Source: Salinisphaera orenii subsp. orenii MK-B5
GTDB lineage: Bacteria > Pseudomonadota > Gammaproteobacteria > Nevskiales > Salinisphaeraceae
Assembly: GCF_003788635.1 (NCBI RefSeq)
Contig: NZ_AYKH01000001.1
Coordinates: forward strand, 248,001 to 312,000
Length of the DNA stretch: 64,000 nt
Reading direction: 5' to 3'
How positions within the stretch are numbered: position 1 is the stretch's first letter; each line of letters starts with the position of its first letter. Shown one piece after another: positions 18,201-25,365 of the stretch. A model generated the notes under the pieces. The model was not told where the DNA came from. It worked only from the letters and a program-made list of their open reading frames with translations, and did no database searches. The position numbers and the translations under genes were made by a program.

Positions 18201-18940
18201 CCGTGCACGACGTGCTCGAAGACGCGCTCACCGACCGCGCCTACGCCCCGTGGCCGGCGCCGGGTGCCGCGCTGGGCGACGACCGGCAGCGCCTGGTCTA
18301 CGACCGCCTGCGCCAGTACGGCCTCATCGCCGAGGACCGCGCCGACCCGCGCATCGCCGACACCGCCGCGCTCGTGGCGCGCACGCTGCACACGCCGCTG
18401 CCGGGCATCGGCCCGCTGGCGGGCGTCGAGCGCAGTCACCTGCTCGCGGAAATGGAGTTCATGCTGCGCCTGCGCGGCAGCCGCCTCGGCGCGCTCGTCG
18501 AAACGCTGCGCGGCGCCGGCTATCTGCCGGCCGCGCTCGGCGGCCACCCCGCGGCCACGCTCTACGGGCTGATGCAGGGCTTCATCGATCTGGTCGTGGA
18601 AGTCGACGGCGCCTACTTCATCCTCGACTACAAGACCAACCGCCTCGGCGACACGCCCGGCGCCTATCGCGACGACGCGCTCGAACGCGCGATCGCGCGC
18701 GCCCACTACGACCTGCAATACCTCATCTACACCGTCGCTCTGCACCGCCATCTGCGGCGCTGCCTGCCCGACTACGATCCGGCCACGCATCTCGGCGGCG
18801 TGCAGTATCTGTTCGTCCGGGCGATGGACGGCGAGACCACCGCCGGCGTGTTCCGCGACCGGCCGGATGTGGCCTTGATCGAGGCGTTGGACGCGTTGTT
18901 CGATGCCGAAGCCGTGGATCGGGGCGCGACGACGGCATGA
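15278..18940 (+). CDS. recB: RecBCD exonuclease V, beta subunit (helicase-nuclease)
   Basis: A 1220-residue protein (E. coli 1180). Walker A ASAGTGKT lies at 25-32 and further UvrD-like helicase motifs follow: VMTFTRAATQELRERI (Ia), LVDEFQDTDPLQY (II), LLIGDPKQAIYGFRGGDI (III), TTNFRST (IV), ITTVHAAKGLQYPIVF (V) and LLYVALTRAEQAL (VI). The C-terminal RecB nuclease has FILDYKTNRLG with the catalytic Asp and Lys, followed by YDLQYLIYTVALHR. It is the 3'-5' motor and the only nuclease of RecBCD. The gene is 205 bases after the EEP gene. recD lies beyond a mobile element, so the two are likely transcribed separately now. Confidence 0.95.
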   Translation: MSDAPHNRDFDTATLPLRGLRLIEASAGTGKTFSLAGLYLRLIVEQGASVRDILVMTFTRAATQELRERIRARLADAARIAHAPEHARPGNAEHAFTVRILAHSDEARAALARRLADAAARVDEATIVTIHGFAQRAATENAFESALAFDRGEAIDDPSVYRQAATDYWREHVFGAAEAGDVLALWPNPNALYAEIAPVLVRPHVRLAGIDHTRLAELQTELARTWPGSAEPLAAALAEAFAADALLKSGALYRALSAADDIAELVADLDARITAAIAHERVPALPGWLAALADPARQFKKTPKSAKAYAEPLADLAALPVLAELQPLARLVAIERAVAAVRSLAAARKIERRQYSFDDLIAALHAALTAPETGARLAAALHARWPYALVDEFQDTDPLQYASLQRIYLEAPEGGPREHGALLLIGDPKQAIYGFRGGDIYAYLAAARAADEARYTLTTNFRSTQGVLDVIEALYKLPEDNPFLVEAIDFPHVKAGRTEGDRRLVDADGRELPALDVWNLHGGKASKGEDRPLLIAHTVAAIGRLLDGGARWQQADGGHAPLAPRDIAVLVNNNFEATALQAELAQHGIMAVCQHRDSVFASDEAADLRLILRAIALPDDAMAVRAAQPSALIGKRLAALIALADDDHAMQQAIERFHALHESWRRRGVLSALEELFVAAAPGLLALTDGERRMSNYLQLGELLATAEAECFGMASVVRWLDDHIAAAADGTSMAEDASQLRLESDADLVRITTVHAAKGLQYPIVFMPFALWLGAPSSKNPPDKPPLIFHDDAGRARIDLVGDDEANKTQAVLEARSEALRLLYVALTRAEQALVVGWRDAKASQDSALANLLARDGGAADDALARLAQAHPATIAITPVDAEQTAPRTARRQPMAADTLVDARSDLPAGRPRWSTYSFSRLAHAPAGAKTPDLPEPGAEDELATAPAEAAPADDAGELPRLDERLAGVRFGSAVHDVLEDALTDRAYAPWPAPGAALGDDRQRLVYDRLRQYGLIAEDRADPRIADTAALVARTLHTPLPGIGPLAGVERSHLLAEMEFMLRLRGSRLGALVETLRGAGYLPAALGGHPAATLYGLMQGFIDLVVEVDGAYFILDYKTNRLGDTPGAYRDDALERAIARAHYDLQYLIYTVALHRHLRRCLPDYDPATHLGGVQYLFVRAMDGETTAGVFRDRPDVALIEALDALFDAEAVDRGATTA

Positions 18941-19140
18941 GTCCGCGTGCGTACGTTGGTCGGCCTGGGGCGCAGGCCGTCAGCCGGCATTGCTGCGGCA
19001 GGGCCGGCGTCGAATTGCGACGGAACGCCCCGTGGACATCGCGCCGCGCGGCTGAGTCACAACTCGAACGGTTCGAGCCATCGGGTTTTCGGCAGTGACG
19101 AGTTTGTCGAACCTTTTGTTTCGCGCTGTTGCGCGACTCC

Positions 19141-19187
19141 CTTTCGTTTGCTCGTCCAAACGAAAGGAAGCAAAGGAAAAGACGCCC
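19141..19187 (+). repeat. Palindromic intergenic repeat, copy 1 (intact)
   Basis: Arms CTTTCGTTTG (19141-19150) and CAAACGAAAG (19157-19166) flank the hexamer CTCGTC. They are followed by AAAGGAAAAGACGCCC (19172-19187). Copy 2 near 19.8-21.1 kb has the same arms and downstream motif in opposite orientation. Likely a REP-like dispersed repeat. Confidence 0.75.
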
Positions 19188-19694
19188 GGGTTGCGCGTCG
19201 GCGCGAAACGCGCCGGTGCCGTACGAGGCGCGGAGCAGGGCCTTCGCGGCGCACCCGCGATGCGACCGCCGGCGTTCGGCATGAGCCCCGAGACGACAAC
19301 TCGTACGGCTCGCCCCGCCGAGGGTCGCATCCCACAGCTTCGCTGCGGGAAGACCCTGCTCCGCCTCTCGGGGCGATACTCCGATGCTCATGCCGAAGGG
19401 ATGAGGCCAGAACTCACGTCGCTTTCGCGACGCTCGAACATGCTGGCCGCACCGGCGCAGTGCGCCGGACACCCTTCAGCACTGCGCTTCTCGTTCGCTC
19501 CACACGGGGCCCGAATACAGGCTCCCCGGTCCAATAAATCGAGCCTATACGGTGATTGCTCGACGCTCCGCGCAGGTGGCTTGGTGCATATCGGATTACG
19601 CCAATGGCTAATCCAACGGGTACAAAGCACGACCTTAAGCGAGCGACAGCGAAGCTTGTCTGTATTGGGCCCCTTGGGCGCAGCGCCGAGCAGC

Positions 19695-19769
19695 GCGGAC
19701 CGCAAGCGGAAAAAGACGGCCGGATGTTTGAGCGTTAGCGAGTTTCCGGCCGTCCCGCTTGCGGTCCGC
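19695..19769. repeat. Long interrupted hairpin
   Basis: GCGGACCGCAAGCGG pairs perfectly with CCGCTTGCGGTCCGC (15 bp), and just inside ACGGCCGG pairs with CCGGCCGT (8 bp) around a 22-nt loop. The two stems are separated by a 6-versus-1 base internal loop. It could form a stable RNA or cruciform. Confidence 0.7.
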
Positions 19770-19807
19770 GATGGGAGGGCACCGATGCAAAGCATCGGCG
19801 CAAGACA

Positions 19808-19838
19808 GGGTGTCTTTTCCTTTGGTTACTTTCGTTTG
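19808..19838 (-). repeat. Palindromic repeat, copy 2, left half
   Basis: Holds the motif GGGTGTCTTTTCCTTT and the arm CTTTCGTTTG (19829-19838). The IS begins at the next base. The missing half continues at 21040. Confidence 0.8.
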
Positions 19839-21039
19839 GAGGGTGTAGATAAACCTAAATGGTATACTGCGACCCTTGCATAGCGTGGCATGAATGGAAT
19901 GGGAACGGACGATTCTCGGTCTGAAGACGGATCTCAGCCCAAGCGTATCGGGCGTCCACCCAAGGTGGGCCCGGCAGAACAACAGGCGCTCTGCGAGATC
20001 ATCGCGGAAGATCGACATGCCACCGTTCGCCAGATCACGGCACGCCTTGCCGAACGTACCGGCGTAAAGGTACACCCGCTCACACTGGGCAAGATCATCA
20101 AGCGCCTGGGCATTCGTCGTGTGCACCAGACACGCCATCTGCCCGGCCCGGCTGCGGGCTCGCGTTACGGCTACACCGAGCGTCACCGCAATGCGCCGAC
20201 GCATGCACGCTATGCCAGTTCTGTGACCGATGCCGAATGGGCCGAGGTGTGTGATCTGTTCGATCCGCCGGGGCGCGGCGGTCGGCCGCCGCGACATGAT
20301 CGACGCGCGATGCTTGATGCCTGTCTTTACGTAGTCCGTACGGGCTGCGCCTGGCGCATGTTGCCCACCGATTTTCCGTATTGGGATAACGTCTACAAAA
20401 CGTTCCGGCGCTGGCAGTCAGCGCGCTTGTTCGAACAGATGCACGACCGATTGTTGGTGTACTGGCGTGCGCAGATGGACCGACAGGCCTCGCCAACGCG
20501 TGCCGTCATCGATTCACAGAGCAGCCGCCATTCGCCGCAGGGCGGCGAAGCGGGTTTCGACGCCAACAAAAAGATCAAGGGGCGCAAGCGCCATATGGTG
20601 ACCGATACGCTGGGCCTGGTATTGGCCGTGAGCGTCAGCGCAGCTTGCGTGAGCGACCGGAACGCGCTGGCGTCCACCATGGACGCCGCCTTGGCCAAGC
20701 ATCCGCAAATTACGTCGCTTTATGCTGATGGCGGCTACGCCGGCCAAATCGCCGACGCTTGGTCTTCGGCGCATGCGGTCGTTGTTTCGATCACGCCGTC
20801 GACAGCTCGTGCGTGGACGGGGCCACAAGCCGAACTGTTTGGCGCGCCGCCGACGCCACCCGGTGGCGGGCTATACAAGCGATGGGTGGTCGAGCGCACG
20901 CATGCCTGGCAGGAGCGCTTTCGCCGCTTGATCATGCATCATGATCGGCTGCCCGAAATCGGGGAAGCCTGGGTATGGCTGGCCAATGCCCGCCTGCTTT
21001 TGAACCGGCTCTTTCGATGACCGGTTTGTCTACACCCTC
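19839..21039 (+). mobile_element. IS5-like insertion sequence, 1,201 bp
   Basis: Terminal inverted repeats GAGGGTGTAGATAAACC (19839-19855) and its near-perfect complement at 21023-21039 (16 of 17 match). TTG occurs directly on both sides (19836-19838 and 21040-21042), consistent with a 3-bp target duplication. Removing the element plus one TTG restores a perfect palindrome with arms CTTTCGTTTG/CAAACGAAAG around GACAAG, which defines the ends precisely. One transposase gene fills it. The reading frame and ends look intact, so it may still be active. Confidence 0.92.
19890..21020 (+). CDS. IS5-family-like DDE transposase with N-terminal helix-turn-helix
   Basis: A 376-residue protein. Residues about 20-78 form an HTH (GRPPKVGPAEQQALCEI, then TLGKIIKRLGIR) of the kind common in IS630 and Tc1-like transposases. 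Residues about 112-175 match the IS5-type N-terminal domain (VTDAEWAEVCDLF, CAWRMLPTDFPYW). The catalytic triad is visible: Asp208 in VIDSQS, Asp280 in YADGGYAG and Glu335 in RWVVERTHAW. Many relatives split this into two frames joined by programmed frameshifting; here it is one continuous frame. It catalyses cut-and-paste movement of its own element. Confidence 0.93.
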   Translation: MNGMGTDDSRSEDGSQPKRIGRPPKVGPAEQQALCEIIAEDRHATVRQITARLAERTGVKVHPLTLGKIIKRLGIRRVHQTRHLPGPAAGSRYGYTERHRNAPTHARYASSVTDAEWAEVCDLFDPPGRGGRPPRHDRRAMLDACLYVVRTGCAWRMLPTDFPYWDNVYKTFRRWQSARLFEQMHDRLLVYWRAQMDRQASPTRAVIDSQSSRHSPQGGEAGFDANKKIKGRKRHMVTDTLGLVLAVSVSAACVSDRNALASTMDAALAKHPQITSLYADGGYAGQIADAWSSAHAVVVSITPSTARAWTGPQAELFGAPPTPPGGGLYKRWVVERTHAWQERFRRLIMHHDRLPEIGEAWVWLANARLLLNRLFR

Positions 21040-21058
21040 TTGGACAAGCAAACGAAAG
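21040..21058 (-). repeat. Palindromic repeat, copy 2, right half
   Basis: TTG (target duplication), then GACAAG and the arm CAAACGAAAG (21049-21058). It completes the repeat interrupted by the IS. Confidence 0.8.
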
Positions 21059-21245
21059 TGACTCGCACATCAGTGCGACACCCCAACCCCAAATCCATCA
21101 CCGCAGTGACTTCGAAGGTAACACGGCCTCAGACCGCCCGGCCTTCGACGCTTAACGCCTACCCACAACCGTCGCCAGCCGACACGCCGCAGCACGGACC
21201 GGTTGCGCCCACGACGCAACGAAGCGAACTCGACCGAGGCCGCCC

Positions 21246-23213
21246 ATGAACGAATCCCATACGGGCGACCTGTTCGAATCCCAACCAGCCACTCCCGAAA
21301 CAACGCGACGAGGCGCGCCGAACGCCGCGCCACAGCCGGAAACACTCGCACTCGCCGAAGACGCCAACCTCTCCGATCTCGACCTGGCCCTCGCCCACTG
21401 GGCCCGCCGCCACGGCGCCGACCGCCTCGTCGCCCGCGCCTTCGCGCTCGCCAGCTGGGCCGTGGCCCAGGGCCATACCTGCCTCGCGCTCGATCAGATC
21501 CCCACGGCATTGATGAGCGCCGCGAATCAGGCCGCATTGCCCGACGCACTCGCCGCCAGCGAGCTCGTAACCGTGCTCGACGGCGAAACGAACGAAGACG
21601 ACATGCCAACCCGCCCGCTTATTCTCGAAGCCGGCCGGCTCTATCTGCAGCGCTATCACGCCTATGAAACGAAACTCGCCGAACGGCTGAGCGCGCTCAT
21701 GGCCGCCGAGCCGAACCCGGTGAACGTGGACGCGCTCAAACCCGGCAACGGCCTGTTCGCGCCGGACGCCGCCAACCCGAACGCCACCAACTGGCAGGCC
21801 GTGGCCGCCTTCGCCGCCCTGCGCCATCACTTCACCGTGATTTCCGGCGGGCCGGGCACGGGCAAGACCTACACCATCGTGCGCCTGCTGCGCGTGCTCA
21901 TCGAAGCCGCGATCGACAACGGCGACACGCCGCCGCTCATCGCCCTGGCGGCCCCCACCGGCAAGGCCGCCGCGCGCATGCTCGAGTCCGTCCGCAACGG
22001 ACTGGACGACATGGGCGCGGATACGAACTTCGACAAACAGCGCGTCGAAGCACATATCCCGCAAACCGCCCGCACCCTGCATCGCCTGCTGGGCCTGACG
22101 GGTGCGACCACCCGCGCCCGCTTCAACGCCGACAACCCGCTGCCCTACGACGTGGTGATCGTCGACGAAGCCTCGATGGTGGACCTGCCGATGATGGCCA
22201 AGCTCGCGGACGCGATTCGCGACGACGCTCGGCTGATTCTGCTCGGCGACCGCTACCAACTCGCCTCGGTCGAATCCGGCTCCGTGCTCGCCGAAATCTG
22301 TGCCAACGCCGGCGTGAACCGTTTTACCGCCGGGCAACACGCCGCCGCCGGCGAACTGCTCGCGCAACCCGTGCAACCCGCCGACCACGCCCTCGCCGAT
22401 CACGTCGTCACCCTGCAAACCAGCCGCCGCTTCAACGCCGACAGCACCATCGGCCGCCTCGCCGCGGCCGTAAACGCGGGCGATGTCGAGGCCGCGCAAG
22501 ACCTGCTCAACGCCGACCACGACGATCTCGTCTATCACGACCGGTCGGACGCCGTCGCCATCGGCCGACTCATGGATCAGCTGGCCGGCGACTACGCCAG
22601 CCTCTGCGAAGCGACCGACCCGTCGCTCGCCCTCGCCCAGCTCGGCAAGCAATGCGTGCTCACCGCCGTGCGTAAAGGCACCGCGGGCAGCGAGACGATC
22701 AACGCCGGCATTACCGAACGCCTGGCCCGCCGCTGCGACTTCAACCCGCGCGACGCCTGGTACCACGGCCGACCCGTCATGGTTAGACGAAATGACTACA
22801 AGACCGGGCTCTATAACGGCGACGTAGGCATTGCGCTGTTAAACCGAGACGGGCAACTTAGGGTCTGGTTTGAGGGGGACAACGGCCTGCGGGCGTTCTT
22901 GCCAAGCGCACTACCCGCGCACGATTCCGTGTATGCGATGACGATCCACAAGAGCCAGGGTTCGGAGTTCGATTCCGTCACGCTTGTGTTGCCGGATTAT
23001 GACGTGCCGGTTTTGGCGAGGGAGTTGTTTTATACGGGGTTAACTCGGGGGCGGGCGCGGCTAGCTGTGTATGCCGGTTCGGCTGTTCTCGCGAGGACGG
23101 TTGAGCGTCAGGTCAGTAGAGTGTCCGGGTTAGCTAACCGAACCTCCGCGACAGCTTCGAATGACCAGATCTCCGGTGCGGGAATGCACGATGCAAGACC
23201 TCACTCTTATTAA
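21246..23213 (+). CDS. recD: RecBCD exonuclease V, alpha subunit (5'-3' helicase)
   Basis: A 655-residue SF1B helicase (E. coli RecD 608). Walker A GGPGTGKT is at 201-208, Walker B-like VIVDEASMVDLPMMAKL near 305, and C-terminal motifs AMTIHKSQGSEFDSV and LFYTGLTRGRARLAVYAG are intact. RecD drives the fast 5'-3' strand of RecBCD and switches nuclease activity. Both the distance from recB and the IS between them mean it needs its own promoter. From roughly 22,780 the bases become less GC-rich, and after VSGLA the last 30 residues look unlike the usual RecD end, suggesting that the AT-rich island was joined here and replaced the original 3' tip. Confidence 0.93.
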   Translation: MNESHTGDLFESQPATPETTRRGAPNAAPQPETLALAEDANLSDLDLALAHWARRHGADRLVARAFALASWAVAQGHTCLALDQIPTALMSAANQAALPDALAASELVTVLDGETNEDDMPTRPLILEAGRLYLQRYHAYETKLAERLSALMAAEPNPVNVDALKPGNGLFAPDAANPNATNWQAVAAFAALRHHFTVISGGPGTGKTYTIVRLLRVLIEAAIDNGDTPPLIALAAPTGKAAARMLESVRNGLDDMGADTNFDKQRVEAHIPQTARTLHRLLGLTGATTRARFNADNPLPYDVVIVDEASMVDLPMMAKLADAIRDDARLILLGDRYQLASVESGSVLAEICANAGVNRFTAGQHAAAGELLAQPVQPADHALADHVVTLQTSRRFNADSTIGRLAAAVNAGDVEAAQDLLNADHDDLVYHDRSDAVAIGRLMDQLAGDYASLCEATDPSLALAQLGKQCVLTAVRKGTAGSETINAGITERLARRCDFNPRDAWYHGRPVMVRRNDYKTGLYNGDVGIALLNRDGQLRVWFEGDNGLRAFLPSALPAHDSVYAMTIHKSQGSEFDSVTLVLPDYDVPVLARELFYTGLTRGRARLAVYAGSAVLARTVERQVSRVSGLANRTSATASNDQISGAGMHDARPHSY

Positions 23214-23270
23214 CTAAAGCCGATGACTGCGGCAACTAAATCAGATTTCTAGAACACGGGGGAGAAACGT

Positions 23271-25322
23271 TTGAATTCCGCAAATATAAACGTAGGCGGC
23301 GAAATAGTTAGAGAGCTTTCTGAAAAAGTTCCAACACACATTTTCGCGCTCAACGAACTAATAAAAAACGCGTATGACGCATGCGCATCGCACGTAACGA
23401 TCACCATCTCCACCTCAAAATCTTCCGTAACCGTCTCTGACGATGGCGAAGGGATGAGCAGAACCGATATTGACACGCTCTTCCATCTTGCGAAAAGCAC
23501 AAAAACATATGGCACCACCAGAACCTGCGGGGCCACAACTCGGTACATTCAGGGCTCAAAAGGCCTAGGCTTTCTGTCGGTATTTAAATTTGGGCGCCAC
23601 GTAAAATGGCAAACCTGCAACGGGAAAACCGAGTTAAAATTCTCAGTCAATTATAACGATGTTACTTCGGTTGAAAAAATTACCGACTACAATATTCCCA
23701 TCAAAGAACAAAAGGGAGCCGCTCGCGGCACGACAATAGAAATCAAAGCGGACCCCAAAGATTTATCATTTTTGGTCGAATACCTTAGTGATGGCAAAAA
23801 TAATCAGAAAGTGATCGGGGCATTTCTCGACGAGAACTTCACGATAAATCTAAAAGTCGACAACGGCGTTAATATCTCGACATCAGATATAGCAAAGCCA
23901 GAAAACATATTAAAAGATCGACAATCGTTTTACGTAAAATACGATTCGAAAAGCGAAAAATTAGAATTTTACCATTTAGGCAAGGTTATAAAGACACTAA
24001 ATTATAAATGTGTGACCGAAAAAACTTTAGTCTCTTTAAGTGTTATAATATTCAACCTCGCCCCCAACTCAAAACTCAAAATACCTAAGTATTTCTGGCG
24101 TGAAAGCGATGACCAGCTTTCTCCGCTTGTATTTATAAACGACAACCTATTTCACAACGAAAGATTATTCGACCCTGGAATCTTCAGATCACGCAGAACG
24201 TCAGATTCAATGCCTCAAATGATCGGCTACGTTAAAATCCAGAGTAGCAGAAAAGATCTAGAGTTTAGCGCTGACCGTACCAGAATTCTCGAGACAGACT
24301 TCAAAAGAGCAATTGACTCTGACCTCAAATCTCTTAATGAATTGATACAGCCCACCGCTGCAAAGCTCCGTCGCGAAGCCAAGGAGGACAGCAAGAAAGA
24401 TGAACTAGGGCCAGCCCATCCCGACTTCGCGACACCCAGCACAACAAACGAAAATCCAACTGATAAATCAGAAATTACACTAAAAGAACCTAATTTCAAG
24501 TATCCGATCCCTCAGAAAAAGTTTAACGCACGACAGCTTGTTAAAAACGCCTGCGACGCCCACGGCAACTCCATCGATCGAAACAATCTTGGCGTCGAAG
24601 TTAACGGTGAAGAGCTGTCCGACCCAAATCTAGATTCAATTACCGAAAGCTGCCGAAAAACGCTTTATTTTTATATAAGAAAACCGAATAAGGGGAGCGC
24701 ATCCCGGTTCTGTACTGTTGAGTTTTATCAGCCGATGTCGTCTATTACCGGCGGCGAAGTCGAACTGAGCCTATTTTCAGTGCCCCAGAATTCTGGTTAC
24801 AAAATCTCCCATCCGACAATTAGCCGAATACTCAATCAGATCGATTGCGCACATCGCAGCCCAGATCGTTACTACGAAATTATCGCGCCTGCGCTTCGCA
24901 CGGTCTTCGAAATTTCCTGCAAAGCTCTTGAGTACAAATACCCAATAATCTTCAAAAACAAAATACCAAAGCTAGATAAGGTGCTTTGGCGTGTTGCGTG
25001 TCTCTTAGCGTTTGTTCTCTCAGACGTAAACGCTAATCGAAAGATCCTTACTGAGATATCTAAAGTCGTTAAGCTAGACTATTCTACTCTTCAGAACATA
25101 CTTAAAACTCAATCTTTTACAAAGGCCGTAAAAGGGGCACACCTCGGAGCCCACGGGTCAACAGAGTATTTGACGGAGGAGACTATTCGAACCATCGCGT
25201 CAGCCGCTGGTTATATAGCGCTTACCGCTGATGCTATAGAACACCATGTGAGTGGAGCACTAATCAATAATGCAAATCCTCCAACTGCTGAAGAAATTCA
25301 ATACCAAGCAGAGACCAGGTGA
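23271..25322 (+). CDS. GHKL (MutL/MORC/Hsp90-like) ATPase, probable defence protein
   Basis: A 683-residue protein. The GHKL ATP-binding fold is clear: N-box NELIKNAYDA (28-37), G1 DDGEGM (57-62) and G2 GSKGLGFLSV (95-104). A transducer-like region follows (to about 370, including SRKDLEFSADRTRIL), then a charged linker, then a C-terminal half with no recognised fold, ending in a helical segment (residues near AHLGAHGSTEYLTEETI). No nuclease motif is seen. GHKL ATPases of this layout occur beside DNA methyltransferases in prokaryotic restriction-like systems related to the origin of eukaryotic MORC. It begins with TTG at 23271 behind GGGGGAG. The gene is strongly AT-rich with many AAA and ATA codons, unlike its neighbours, so it was acquired. 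Confidence 0.82.
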   Translation: MNSANINVGGEIVRELSEKVPTHIFALNELIKNAYDACASHVTITISTSKSSVTVSDDGEGMSRTDIDTLFHLAKSTKTYGTTRTCGATTRYIQGSKGLGFLSVFKFGRHVKWQTCNGKTELKFSVNYNDVTSVEKITDYNIPIKEQKGAARGTTIEIKADPKDLSFLVEYLSDGKNNQKVIGAFLDENFTINLKVDNGVNISTSDIAKPENILKDRQSFYVKYDSKSEKLEFYHLGKVIKTLNYKCVTEKTLVSLSVIIFNLAPNSKLKIPKYFWRESDDQLSPLVFINDNLFHNERLFDPGIFRSRRTSDSMPQMIGYVKIQSSRKDLEFSADRTRILETDFKRAIDSDLKSLNELIQPTAAKLRREAKEDSKKDELGPAHPDFATPSTTNENPTDKSEITLKEPNFKYPIPQKKFNARQLVKNACDAHGNSIDRNNLGVEVNGEELSDPNLDSITESCRKTLYFYIRKPNKGSASRFCTVEFYQPMSSITGGEVELSLFSVPQNSGYKISHPTISRILNQIDCAHRSPDRYYEIIAPALRTVFEISCKALEYKYPIIFKNKIPKLDKVLWRVACLLAFVLSDVNANRKILTEISKVVKLDYSTLQNILKTQSFTKAVKGAHLGAHGSTEYLTEETIRTIASAAGYIALTADAIEHHVSGALINNANPPTAEEIQYQAETR

Positions 25323-25365
25323 ATTTTGGCCACGGTTAGTGCTTTTAAACATTAAGATATAAGTA

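Larger units (their letters stand above)
18941..19838. other. Repeat-rich intergenic region after recB
   Basis: About 900 bases without a supported gene. It contains a palindromic repeat (19141), a long interrupted hairpin (19695-19769) and the left half of a second palindromic repeat at 19808-19838. Several open frames cross it on both strands, but they run through the hairpins, so I read them as repeat-derived. Confidence 0.55.

Noticed and set aside
19388-19795. 135-codon minus-strand frame in the repeat region
   Set aside because: It crosses the long hairpin and its text is dictated by the repeats; no ribosome site.
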